Made by a program: the position numbers and the translations under genes | Assembly (NCBI GenBank): GCA_910589415.1 | Contig: OU342639.1 | Coordinates: 32,868,268 to 32,932,267 of the forward strand | Source of the DNA: Malachius bipustulatus | Lineage: Eukaryota; Arthropoda; Insecta; Coleoptera; Melyridae | Reading direction: 5' to 3' | Length of the DNA: 64,000 nt | The notes under the pieces: generated by a model | The model's input: the letters and a program-made list of their open reading frames with translations, nothing else | What the model was told of the DNA's origin: nothing | Database searches by the model: none | In this document: positions 21,522 to 33,088 of the stretch, piece by piece | Numbering within the stretch: the first letter of the stretch is position 1 | How the letters are laid out: every line of letters begins with the position of its first letter

Positions 21522-22090
21522 ATTCTATTAATTAGAACAAAGAAGTCAAGTCAAGAAGATACTGTTAAAATTTTAAATAAAATCCTAGAAACTACGTCTG
21601 ACCGCTAACGTACTGGATTTTTTTTTAATTGATTTATTTTGCTTTTTATTGAGTTATCTGTACCTATTAGGAATGCATTTTGTGAAAATTTTCACAGAAT
21701 TTACAAAAAGATACTCTTAGCACCTGGGGTACTATACCAGATTTGCTGTGAGCAGTGAACGTGTTAAAGGACTGGATTTCGCAAACGGGTGAAGATGAAA
21801 TTAAAATTCTTGCGCACATATAAAATAATGGTCATTGAATATAGTTGATTAAATATTGAAAGTGGTGTTCAGTTGAACAGGGGGATACAGTGAATGGGTG
21901 GTTTATGAAATCTTTTTGATTTGATTTGGTATTGCTGAGTTATAGATCTTGACCGGCAGTGGGTTGAACAATTGTATTCAAGGCAATGTGATAAGGAATT
22001 ATCATTGATGATAATGAATAACTAAATTAAATTAAATTATCGAGAAATTGGAATAATTAAATAAAGTGCTTGTTAATAGGCAACTAAATG
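21522..22090. other. Repeat R tail and a lone piggyBac-like right end
   Basis: The R repeat runs to about 21570 with an empty TTAA at 21564-21567. At 21752-21767 GCAGTGAACGTGTTAA looks like the right TIR of another piggyBac-like element, with a palindromic CTGGGGTACTATACCAG (21724-21740) just inside. No left end was found. Confidence 0.45.
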
Positions 22091-22652
22091 GCTACATGCG
22101 CTGGCTGTAAATCTCATTTTAACAATGATGTTATTGCAACATGCTGTGTCTGCTTGGATCTGTACCATGCAAACGAGAAGTCTACTAGCTAAATGCAAAC
22201 TAGCTCGTGACTATGATCTCAATAAAGTTAAGTCTATGCTTGGTGTTGTCCGAAATATAAATACTCAATTAGATGCTAAGAAAATCAAACGACTGGGTAA
22301 ATTTAATGAAGAGAGAACATGTCCCTTGTTGCTGCAGCTTGACTCTCGTCAGGATGTCACCAATATTATTACTCATTGGCGTGCGTCTCTTTCCAAGAGG
22401 TGTTTTTGTCTCCAATGATCTTACTAAACTTCAGAGATCGCAATATAATAAATGGATGTCCATCACGATCAAGTGTTCATGGAGTTGAGTTTTGTTCCAG
22501 TTGGTGATATTAAACGAACTATTAATAAACTGAACTTTCAAAAAGCAGATTTTTCAGCAATTAATTCTAAGTTGTCTGGTTTAAACTGGGATGAATTGTT
22601 TACTGATTTAATGTTAAAAAAAGAATTAATTAAATTAAATTACCCAAAATGA
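22091..22652 (+). pseudogene. LINE remnant: ORF1 zinc finger fused to mid-ORF2
   Basis: An ORF1 start reads MATCAGCKSHFNNDVIATCC then VCLDLYHANEKSTS and stop, a PHD-like C-x2-C...C-x2-C-x4-H finger seen in some LINE ORF1 proteins. Downstream come DYDLNKVKSMLGVVRNINTQ and LPRGVFVSNDLTKLQRSQYN-type phrases, spread over two frames, which match the C-terminal RNA-binding part of ORF1. The sequence then jumps to HHDQVFMELSFVPVGDIKR and LSGLNWDELFTDLM, the spacer between endonuclease and RT of ORF2. The endonuclease is deleted. Confidence 0.6.
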
Positions 22653-23130
22653 TTATCATCCTTAAGTGTTTTAAAGTGGTTGTTTATAAAAAAAATTGTG
22701 GATATCCGTATTTTCAAACGTCCTTATGATAAATTTTAATAAACAAAAAATTAAATGAAATTAATTATCATCAGTTTTAGGTTAAATGTCAGCCACCTAA
22801 CCCAAGCTGTATGTTAGGTACTAGGTAGTTAAATAAAGCCTCGGACCCGAGAAAGCTTTCTTTCTCCGGACCAAGGTTATATCTTATAGTTTACGAATTA
22901 CAGTTGCAATTTAAAAAATAGTAATATTAGAAGAATTTGATGATTAACTCGTTTTAAAAGCAACAGGCGTCAAATGAATGCCGAATGTTGTGCTCACAAC
23001 ATGAAGACATAACCAAACGAAATGCAGTAAATACAAGGTAATACACTTTGTTACTCCCTAGTCTCTGAAAAAGTTACAATGATTTACATCTGCTACATAT
23101 AGCCCGATATTCACAATTTTGATAAAGTTT
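22653..23130. other. Non-coding
   Basis: No gene seen. The sequence is AT-rich with no recognisable repeat boundary. Confidence 0.35.
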
Positions 23131-24632
23131 TTCCTTCTAAACCTATAAAAAAGGAACAACAAGACTCCTAATACGACTTTTAGCTGCAAGCAGAAAATGT
23201 GGCCTTGGAAGAAGAGATAGACATCGAAGAACATAAACCAGGATGGGAGCTGATGGGAACAAGCAGTTAGCGAATACTTAGCGATTGAAGTTGTAAATGA
23301 TTTATATAAAAGTTGAATTAAGGAATTACTCCAAGTTTTAAATGCAAACATTCAAAAGATGCAGAAGTGTATAGACCTACAGTATGTAGTTTTGAAACTA
23401 CAACCAAAAAGTACAATAGAGGCAGGACCACATTCACGACTTGAGCTTCACATTCCAACTAAATCAGTAGCATCTATTTGCTCGACATTGAAAGTATATA
23501 CATTACAGGGAAGTAGAGATGTTATAAAACAAAAAAAAAAGCAAGTTCCATAATTTGACGCATCATTGGCACTGCAATATCTGCGATTTCGAAAAGAAAT
23601 ACTACATGGCAGCTGAAAAACTTGACACTTTCGCATAGTTGATATTGCAATGACAATATGTAATAGAAAAAATAAAGCAATAAAAGTGGAACCAAAAATT
23701 GAAATGTTCAAAACAAGCTAATAAACTTACAATCATACATCAGATAATAATCAACCTTACACTGCTATCTTCTTCACTCGATTTAGTTCACTCAGACGTG
23801 GTGATTGCGGAACTGAACTGTAACCTTTCATGCGATTTTGTATCTTTACGCCACCTAAAACACACAGAGAAAAACCATCAAATCGTTTCATTATAGCTCA
23901 CATTTAATTACTCACCTTCTTTTGAACATTTCTCTCAGTGATATTGGTAGGTACTTCTGCTTGAATGCGGGTCGAAGTATATTCCATTATTGTTTCAGAA
24001 GAACACATTGATATATGTGATCAAGTACACACTACAGCTTCCTTGGAACTTTCAATGTCGAGCAATTTTGATTTTCTGATTGTAGTTTCAAAACTACATA
24101 AGGCAGGTCTTTACACTTCAGCAGCTTTTGAATGTTTGCATTTAAAGCGTAGGAGTGAGTCCCTAATTCCATTTTTATATGGACATTCGTTTCGTTTGTA
24201 CATTTTCGGACATTGTTTGTGTGTATGATCATGATGCTGGACGTAATTCGATCGGTTGTTTGTTTTATACGGACAATGCGCACATTTATCATTTGTACTT
24301 CATGATTTATACTGTTTGTGTTTGAAAACCATTTCAAGATCTGCGCTTTCCAAACGATATCATTGACAACTTCCACCGCTAACTATTCCATCACTGCTTG
24401 TCCCCATCAGCGCACATCCTGACTTATGTTCTTCCATGTCTACTTCTTCTTCTGAGTCCACATTTTCTGCTTGCAGATAAAAGTCATATTTGGAGTCTCG
24501 TGGGTCCTTTTTTATAGGTGTAGAAGAGAATGCGGTCATCAAAATTATGAAGATCGGGCAATTTGCAACAGGCGGAGAACAAGATAGCAATTTCAGAGAT
24601 TTGAAGGACTGGGGAGTTATAAAATTCATCAC
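23131..24632. pseudogene. Inverted duplication of a degenerate C2H2 zinc-finger gene fragment
   Basis: On the minus strand (about 24100-24540) phrases read PIKKDPRDSKYDFYLQAENV then DSEEEVDMEEHKSGCALMGT. A C2H2-type finger with the CxxCPYKT form follows (KCAHCPYKTNNRSN...HHDHTH), then FKCKHSKAAEV and LCSFETTIRKS. On the plus strand (23140-23430) the same order appears in decayed form: KKEQQDS, YDF, LQAENVALEEEIDIEEHKPG, ELMGTSS, then FKCKHSKDAEVYRP and VCSFETTTKKS. Both arms have stops and frameshifts. The parent would be a DNA-binding zinc-finger protein with an acidic linker, and neither arm looks functional. Confidence 0.55.
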
Positions 24633-24690
24633 TTTGTTTGTACTTATGCTGTATTACATCGGGGTAGGTCTTCATAGGTAAGCACAGCAA

Positions 24691-25740
24691 ACAGTCGGCG
24701 TCTCACCTCACCTCGTGCTACTCTTAAAACTTGTTCATTACCACATTCAACACTTGTATTATTATTTGGAACTGCATCTGTGACCGGTAAACTATCAGAT
24801 TTAGGGCTGCAATGATTTAACGAGTACCTTACACCTTACATACAGCCTAAGTTAGGTAGCCCTGTGACTACGCTTCGCCAGCCGCCAAGGAGCCGCTATG
24901 ATCACCTAATATTAGGATTAGGTACATTAAAAAACGGCATCACTGGGTGGAGCTTATAGGAGTAACAATATGGCGTCTCGACAGGGTCAGACTTAATTTT
25001 TATTTGCAAAATTTTCATAAATAAAAATGTTTCTCACATTTCATACATATTTTTAACACGTCTTCAGATGGATATTGCAGACTTTTGTGTTTTTCAAGTC
25101 AATAAAAGAATATAAAATATCCGGCAAATAATCATATGGTCATTTTCAATTTTAGATTTTTAGTATACTATGCAAATAGGTACGGTCCTGTATATTGTTG
25201 ACACTTACCTTTGGAATGTTATTTCGGAGGATTTTTTTATCAACGCAGTCTCTACTACAGCAGGTACGAACTGCACAAGAAACCATCTTTGTTTTTTCGA
25301 TTTAACACCAAAAATCTTAAAGACAGTCCTTAAATCAAATGAAACATCACAAAAAGCCTTCACTCAAGACAATAGCATAAGTTTGACATAAAAGTCGTAT
25401 CAATATGGCGGACCTGATCCCATCTGTGTCACGTCATGTCGTCTCCTCTCTATTTTTTCTCTATGGTTCTCACCAAAGAAGAAAAAAGGTCAGGAAAGAG
25501 TATAACGATACTTTACCTATCCAATGATTGCGACGGAAGTCGGCCATCTTGGTGGTTCAAATTTGACATCGACAGTTGACTTAACCTAAACCATGCCGTA
25601 AAGCTCGGCCGGTGATTGGCTGTTACTTGACGGACTGTTGTGTTCTGTCTCTGTCTGGCATTGTCCGCCATTTTGGTGGTCCATTCCCGTGGTCACCAAG
25701 GATATCGCAAGTACTGGAGTTTTTTATTGATAAAAAAATA
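24691..25740. other. Non-coding
   Basis: No gene recognised. The stretch around 25400-25700 has several ATGGCGG/CCGCCAT-like phrases that can mark promoters, but no transcript could be tied to them. Confidence 0.3.
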
Positions 25741-27125
25741 TATAAACGCAATTTATTTATTAAAGTTATTGTAAGAAACAAAATATAAGATAAAAGAAGA
25801 TATTATAGGTATGCTTACATTTAAAATTGGTCTTTGTTATTAGTTGGTAATCAGGAGAGTATGGTGTAGGTATCAAATTTATTAAGGTAATTTTTAAGCA
25901 TTTTATAATCTCAAAATTTTACAGCTTAACAAACAAAATACCATAAAAATTGATGTTTTTGACAAAACAATGTATTTTAACATCGTTTTCATTTATAAAA
26001 CAGTAAAATTTTGAGATTAGGTAGGTTCAATTATCAATTAATGTAATTTTTACACATTCTGTAATCTCAAAGTTACAAATACTGTTTTATAAATGAAAAT
26101 TATGTCACAAATGTTAACTTTATTACTTTAGAATTGGATAATTAATACTCTTTTCTTCTTAATAATAACGTAACACTTTATTCTCCTTTAACAATATTAC
26201 AAATACATTTTTCTGTACCTCCGCCATTATCACCATAAACATAAACAACAACTACTCAAACTCAAACACACGATACACATATACACGGTATGCCGATTGC
26301 TGTTACTATTTTGGTTATTACTGCGCAATGACGTCATGTGGTTTTATTTTGACTTAAAGTAATAATCTCGCGGCGAGGTTGTCTATAAAATAAATGTCAA
26401 ATTATATTGCTTCCATCCTTTTTGCTTGTGTTTTTCTTTGTGCTAGATCTATTATGGAAAAATCTTTAATTTTTCTTCGAAAAAAAATGAAATTTTTACA
26501 AATTTTTTTAATGTTATTGATTCTGGATTTTCATAATTTTTTTGTACCAAACGACATAAAAAAAAACAATATGGCGGCTATAAGAAAAACAAAAGTTGAC
26601 TATGAAAAATCTGGGATTTAGTTGGCCTTGAAATTTTTTAAAACGTTAAATGGATAGCTGTTGCCGACTTGTTGCAAGCCTACAAAGAATTATTTATTTA
26701 TTCCTGACAATAAAAAAGATATGAGGAATTTCAAGGTGTAGTCTTAGAACCACGTGACGTCACAAGACCGGAACGCAGCCTGCGCGTCATCGTCTATCGG
26801 CATACCGTGTATATGTGTATCGTGCTCACACACACACATATATATTTTAAAGTGACATTAGTCTGACATTGACACATGCACTGACAGTGACCCTGTTTTT
26901 TCAAAAACATCAATTTTTATGGTATTTTGTTTGTAAAGCTGTAAAATTTTGAGATTATAAAATGTGTAAACATTACAACATTACCTTAATAAATTGATAC
27001 CTACATCATAGTCTCCTAATTACCAACTAATAACAAAGACCAATTTTAAATGCAAGCATACCTATATCTCCTTTTGTCTTATATTTTGTTTTTACAATAA
27101 CTTAAATAAATAAATTGAATAATTA
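25741..27125. repeat. Large imperfect foldback element
   Basis: Outer arms (about 25785-25965 and 26895-27085) are inverted copies sharing AAAATTGATGTTTTTGACAA-type and TTTAAAATTGGTCTTTGTTA-type phrases. Inner arms (26268-26345 and 26735-26825) share CACGATACACATATACACGG and GGTATGCCGAT, again inverted, each next to a TGACGTCA site. The centre lies near 26540. There is no transposase, and the arms have indels. Confidence 0.7.
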
Positions 27126-28529
27126 TGCTGCCCGTTAAATTCCCGCTTTTTGCCCACAATGATAGCTATCTCTGTCATCTGCTTTAGCCTCTCAATTTCT
27201 CCATCTCTCTTTAATGTTTTCATGTTGTCTTGTCACCACTCACCCACCAGTCACCACTTGAGAACACAGTTTAGTGTCTAGCGAGGCTCCATCCAGTAGT
27301 TCCATTATAAGTAGTTCAATTATAAAGTCTATGACCAATGACCATTAGACCATTGCACTTCTCTAACCGTCTAACCTCTAGACGTTGAACGACGCGATTC
27401 AAGATTCAAGATTCAATTATTTCAATTCGCACGCGACTCACGCGAGCGTTAATTATTGGTATAATTATAATCAACACATAAAAAGTACAAACTTATCAAA
27501 TTAGGTTTTACAAAGATTTTTTACAAGTAGATATTTTTACGATTATAACAAAGTTGATACACATTTTTCTGCATAAAGTTACCTATATTTTTACAATGTA
27601 AGTATAATAATTAATTATTTTTATTTTGTGTAAATACTATGTAGTACTATGTAGGTAGTTACAAGGGCTCGTGAAAAAAGAGACCTTGGAAAAACGAACT
27701 TCTATTGGAATAATCCGTGCCTGGAAGTGACAACAATATTAGTGTCATAATAAAAATCACATTTTTCTGTTCACATTAATTAAAATAAATCATAACAATA
27801 ACGCAATAAATATTCAACTTTGGGAGCTTTAAACGGTAGCAGAAATTGTCAGCTTAGGACTGGTGTGTTGTCGCAGTCAGTGACACTGGTTTTATCTGCC
27901 GAGTGCTTTACTCGGGTAACCACTAGCATGAATTATCCACGCATATGCACTGATAATAAACGTGAACTCTTATGTTCTGATTTTATTGGTATACCAGTGT
28001 GATAGTTTCATCGCATCAACTTCTACAATTAGGTACAACTCATTTTTGCTTTTCACTTATTCAGAAAAAAAAAAATAGAGTAAAAGCTTGACATCCTGAA
28101 AGTGGCAATTTGCATGTGCAAGAGGTCAGAGCCCCCTCCGGCATGACCTTCTCATACATTGACGTTTTCATCCCTTGCTATCACTGTTAAAATACAGTTC
28201 CGTTCACTCACCTCATTTATCTTACATGTCTGGTTATCGGCAAACCAGTCGTTACACGGCCAAACATAAATTCCAAATTTTAATTGGAAATCAGGACTGA
28301 ACATCGTCTATCCTGTTATCGTCATAAGTGGTCTCCCAATAATCAAAAATACGCGTTAGCTCAGCTCTTCTGATTTCAACATTTAAACTAGTTTTTTCAT
28401 GGTTTCGTTCATATTTTTCACGAGAGGAATATATTTTATATTCCTATAGTATAGTATACAAGTATTTTTCCCACATGACTATTTTTATTTGTTAACACTT
28501 TTGATATATTACTATTGAAATTTTTGCAG
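27126..28529 (+). other. SmD2 upstream region and predicted first intron
   Basis: The SmD2 coding exon starts in mid-codon at 28530, so at least one exon lies upstream. A candidate donor is AT|GTAAGT with the exon ending at 27597, which would supply the first two bases of the start codon. The stretch 27400-27450 is locally GC-richer (ACGCGACTCACGCGAGCG) and may be near the promoter. No other gene is recognised here. Confidence 0.4.
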
Positions 28530-28881
28530 GGGTACTTTAACCAAGCCAAAATCAGAAATGAATTCTGAGGAACTGCAGGCTCGTGAAGAGGAAGAATTCA
28601 ACACCGGTCCTCTTTCTGTCTTGACACAGTCTGTAAAAAATAATACCCAAGTGTTGATAAATTGTCGTAACAACAAGAAACTGCTCGCCCGTGTTAAGGC
28701 GTTCGACCGTCACTGCAATATGGTCCTGGAAAATGTAAAAGAAATGTGGACAGAACTGCCCCGTCCTGGGAAAGGCAAGAAGAAATCAAAGCCTGTTAAT
28801 AAAGATAGATTTATATCAAAGATGTTTTTAAGAGGTGATGCCGTAATACTAATTGTAAGAAACCCTGTAGCAACTAGTTAA
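28530..28881 (+). CDS. SmD2: Small nuclear ribonucleoprotein SmD2, main coding exon
   Basis: SmD2 pairs with SmD1 in the seven-membered Sm ring that binds the uridine-rich site of U1, U2, U4 and U5 snRNAs. The exon follows TTTTTGCAG and, from a split start codon, encodes [20 protein letters not shown] then [20 protein letters not shown] and [20 protein letters not shown]. It goes on through [20 protein letters not shown], the basic [13 protein letters not shown] loop and [18 protein letters not shown], ending VATS. Total length would be about 117 residues, matching the family. The Sm1 motif has Ala where SmD2 normally has Gly (KLLGRVKAF), and the end is slightly divergent. It could be the sole gene or a paralogue. 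A 358-bp MITE sits in the 3' UTR. Confidence 0.93.
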
Positions 28882-28904
28882 TTTTTAATGCGCAACGTTT
28901 TTAC

Positions 28905-29262
28905 TAGAGATGTGTCAGTCAGGTCGGACCCGTTCCTTTTTTCGAATTAAACTAAGTACCTACCTACTTGATTCTTGTTTGGGATTTTATATTTATTTTA
29001 TACCTTCAAATGCATTTTGAAACTTGGAACTTTTACTTAATGGGGTAGGTAGGTAAGGCAGACAATTAAAAAATTCCTAAGTGTTCTGAAAGAATAGCGG
29101 AAAAATTCAAAACTTGTTAGACCGTACTGACTGGACTGGACTGGACCGGGAGTACCGATTGCCGATTCTGGTTAGGTGAAACAGAACGGATCCGATGGAA
29201 CGGGTCCAAGCATGGAATAAATCATATCGTTCCCGTTCCCGACCCGGACCAACACATCTCTA
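28905..29262. mobile_element. hAT MITE in the SmD2 3' UTR
   Basis: Termini TAGAGATGTGT and ACACATCTCTA are inverted repeats, flanked by a perfect 8-bp duplication GTTTTTAC at 28897-28904 and 29263-29270. An 8-bp duplication is diagnostic for hAT-type insertion. The element starts 23 bases after the SmD2 stop codon and contains an AATAAA (about 29215). It is non-coding. Confidence 0.88.
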
Positions 29263-29270
29263 GTTTTTAC

Positions 29271-31326
29271 TAACCGGTTCATCATGTACTTTTTTTTTAT
29301 TTGAGCCTGTTTTTTTTTCTTAATAGAGAGTCTCAATGATTCGAGTTGTGTGTGTGTGTAATTAAATCACCATCACCAACAGCAGTGTAAAGCTACTGCA
29401 ATATGATTATTATTTTATCTTACTTACCTGAATTTGTTTCCTCCCTTTACCTCGGATAATTGAGACTGGCATCATATTCTGCTGAACTATGAGTGATTAT
29501 ACAACAATAGTTAAACCGACAAATAAAAAAATCTCTTAATTTGTGAATATATAAGTTTAGCTTAATATTTTTTTTACCACATTTTGAACCGTTGAATTGT
29601 TTATTATTTGTTTCAAAGAATTGATGTAATTGATCATTTATAAAATAAGAATATAATTTTATTACTTTATAAGGTAAGCTAGAGTTTAATTTTTTTTACT
29701 TATGACTGTTATCATTTCTAAGTAGGGTATTACAGTAATAATAATGATAATACGACTTTATTCTCTCACTTTAAATACAAATAGTACCTATACCTATATA
29801 AAACAAAAGATATCCTAAATTAAATTGTAAGTGAGAAAAAAGGCGAAGGACAGTTTGTACTTGTATAAGTGCACGCTGATTACCTTAACCCGTACAATAA
29901 TAAGGTCTATGTTTATTTAGGGAAAATTTTATCTGATTTGTAATAAAATTTTCATTTTGTGGCTCGTTTTAACACCTGTAATAAAAATGATCACAAAATA
30001 TTTTGATGATTTATTTGGTCACATAGACCTTTAACACTCTTTTATTCAACAAACGGGTACCCTTAAAAACCCCACTTTGTTTAGCTTAAATTTGAAAATG
30101 GACCTAAATCATGCGATAAAGGATACAACTTTATTGTAGATTCACATCAAGGATTGATTGTTTTATTTAAATATTTATTTCATAATTATCTCACCTACAT
30201 TATTTAAAATTTTAACTACTTACACCTACCTATAAATTTTAAATTTCAAAATTGTCATAAAGAATAAAATATGGTAAAACCAAAAGCGCTAAAAAAAATG
30301 ATAGTGCAGTTTACATCTGCACCTAATTCTCATGGCTAACTAAATGTACACATTCCATTCATAGAATAGAACCTAGCAAAACTTCATTTTCATACAGTGG
30401 GGGTCGTGGGAAGTGAGATATTTACAATACATATTGGGACTGTTGGGGGTTAAGGTGTTACAGTATCCGTTTTATATAATTTGTTCGTTATAAAAGTTAT
30501 GTAGGTACATTTTTATAAATGAAAGTCAAAATATTATTTTTCTCAAGTTTATTAATTCAAATGAAACAATATTGCACAGGTCAAAATGTCAAAAACCAAT
30601 TGCATAAGGTATTTTAAACTTTATATCTCCTTTGGTCATTTGAACAGGTAATACTGACACATTCTGACAATCAAACAATTGATTTAGACTTCTTTCTAAG
30701 GAAGGAATTATTTGCTAACTGACTATTCAATCTTCACTTTCAGTTAATAGGTACCTCATCTTCGATGTTATTTCTTGTATATCAGGCACTCATAAAAAAT
30801 ACCAAGAATTAAGAATTATTCACTTTGATTTTTGAGGTTATATTACGTACCAATCAAACTCAACAAGTGAGGTGCTTCAGAAATCAATCTTAAAAATGAG
30901 ACGTATTTATTTGTCAAACCAGAAGATATTTTTATAAGATTGTAAAAGCATTCAACTTTTTTTTATTTTCCTCACTTCACTTTGGATAGTTCAAGGATAC
31001 CTACATTATCAACTAAACACACTTGGAGAATAGATAAAAGTAATATTAAACATTTAAAACACTAAAAATATTATTTTCATTACAACGATTATTATTATTA
31101 CGTATTAGATTGGAAATTCGTGGCTCAGATGTCAAAACATTGTAACTAAATATTTGGCGATTATGAGATATGAGGTGCAAAAGCAGTAGAAGCTCAAGTT
31201 ACTCTCATACATAACCTCATTGTTTACATGGAATGAATAAAAAAATTAGATATTTCTTTAATTTTTAGAAAATTTGTGCTTTTAAAGATACGAGGTTTTG
31301 ACATCTCAGCGACAACTGTGAGAATA
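29271..31326. other. Non-coding
   Basis: This probably holds the remaining 3' UTR of SmD2 (AATAAA near 29521) and then intergenic AT-rich DNA. No other gene or element could be supported. Confidence 0.35.
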
Positions 31327-31799
31327 CAGTAGAGTCCCGTTCATTCGAGCTAAACGGGACCGGACGGTGCTCGGATTTGCGTGAAACTCGGATCTCACGG
31401 ATGAAAAAATAATCCGTCTAATCCGACCGTCGCTGAACTTTGTTCCGCTTAAATCGAGCCCACGACATATGTAATTACATATGTACATCTGCATGCCTGT
31501 ATGTAGGTGCGCGCATATTTATGTATTATACCTACATAAAAAATAATAATTCAAATTGAAATACATTTATGCCAGTACATTATTATTGTATTAAAAAAAT
31601 AATCCCTACAGTACCGTTTTGTAATTTACATAATATTATTATTATGTATGTATGTACTTTAACAGGGAATGCGATAGCTCGAATAAAGCGGAACCTAGCA
31701 TAATGTTGCTCGGTTAATACGGATCGTGTAAATTCTATTTTTAGCTCGGATCACACAGAAGCTCGGAACACCGGGACTCGGATTAGCGAGACTCCACTG
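31327..31799. mobile_element. pogo/Tigger-type MITE
   Basis: TIRs CAGTAGAGTCCCGTTCATTC and, inverted, CAGTGGAGTCTCGCTAATCC, with TA at 31325-31326 and 31800-31801. It is non-coding and contains several CTCGGAT phrases. The TIR form is close to that of the Tigger element at 19620 and the MITE at 39314. Confidence 0.82.
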
Positions 31800-31801
31800 T
31801 A

Positions 31802-32803
31802 AGTCTAATTTAAAACCAGTTTTCAAACATGATAAAATCTATGGAATCACCAAAGTTAAGCAACATTAGAAATGGTCAGAACAGCAAATGATCACCAGAA
31901 ACTGTTGCTGTACATTTAAAGGTAAAATATAATATTTATACAAAATTCTGCAATTCAAGAGCTCAGTTCTCAAAGCGTAACTCTGAGTGGACTGAGACGC
32001 TCCTAAAAAAATTATAAAATTGTAAGACACTTTATTTCCATTATAGCTTGCGCAAGTACCTACATACATTCTTTTATTTCTATTAATCAAGGTAAGTTTA
32101 CGCTCCTGGTCACCTATTTGGAAAACTATACAATTAAATTAGTAATTTTTGTAAATTAATTACTTTACACACTAACAAAATAACACTAGTATCTGGAACT
32201 GTTCCCGGGTTTCTTCAGTTCAAAATAATAATACGAAATTAAATACGGAAAAGATGAACAAAAAACTCAATCCAAAAAAAAACGTCTATAAAGTTTTTTT
32301 GAAAACTGAAAAATGGCTGAGTTACAGGCTGAAGATAATTTTTTTCAATAAAATTTTTTTAGTCGATTATTATATTGGTTGGTAAGCTTGTAAGTTATAT
32401 AATTTTGTGTCAAATTAAATGTGAATCTGTTAAAGTCAAAGGATCAAAACTGTCAGTCAAATAATGACTCCAACTTTTTTGTTCAAAGGTATTTTTAAAT
32501 TGTTTGCTGCTAGTTATAAAATGAGCTTTTTTGAGAAAAATAAAATTTGATGTTTCATGCAATTTTTCTTGCACAAACAAAAAATTCAACACTAAAATGG
32601 ACTCACTAACAAAAAAATTATGAGAAAATCAACTTTCAAGAGCCTGGGAACTCTGTCACTTTTAAGTTCTAACTTTGTGTGAAGAAAAAAGAAATTAAAC
32701 AGCACACTTGCTATACTTGCAACTAGGGACGCGATACGAAGGATGTTTTTTAAATTCACGGAATCGATCACTTAGACTCTGAATTTCACGGCCGGCTTCT
32801 ATT
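31802..32803. other. Non-coding
   Basis: No gene seen; AT-rich, with short chance ORFs only. Confidence 0.35.
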
Positions 32804-33088
32804 GAAATCGTAATTGATTCCGGGCTGTTGTGCCGTGGTCCATGTAAATTTTCTCCGAACGTTTCGTCTACAGCTGCGGTAGACATCAACAGCGGTTACG
32901 TGTGCTCAAGCGATGCTTCCACTCCTCGTGTTCACTGATAACTGATATCAGAACACGAGGAGTGGAAGCATCGCTTATCGTTTGCGCACATGTAACCGCT
33001 GATGATGTCTACCGCAGCTGTAGACGAAACGTTTGGAGAAAATCTACATGGGCCACGGCACAACAGCCCGGAATCAATTACGATTTAA
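32804..33088. repeat. Near-perfect 285-bp palindrome
   Basis: Arms of about 130 bp run from AAATCGTAATTGATTCCGGG inward to CGATGCTTCCACTCCTCGTG. They reappear inverted from AACACGAGGAGTGGAAGCAT (32952) outward. The loop is about 20 bp centred near 32942. The two arms differ at only a handful of positions, plus a few bases of indel. No transposon family was recognised. Confidence 0.78.

Noticed and set aside
23448..23711. 87-codon ORF resembling a membrane protein (hydrophobic start)
   Set aside because: It is antisense to the zinc-finger debris, hydrophobic only because of T-rich codons, and has no family.
26394..26621. 75-codon plus-strand ORF with hydrophobic segment
   Set aside because: It lies in the centre of the foldback element with poly-T and poly-A derived residues; no supporting signal.
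27820..28002. 60-codon ORF upstream of SmD2
   Set aside because: No splice signals linking it in frame to SmD2 and no recognised domain.
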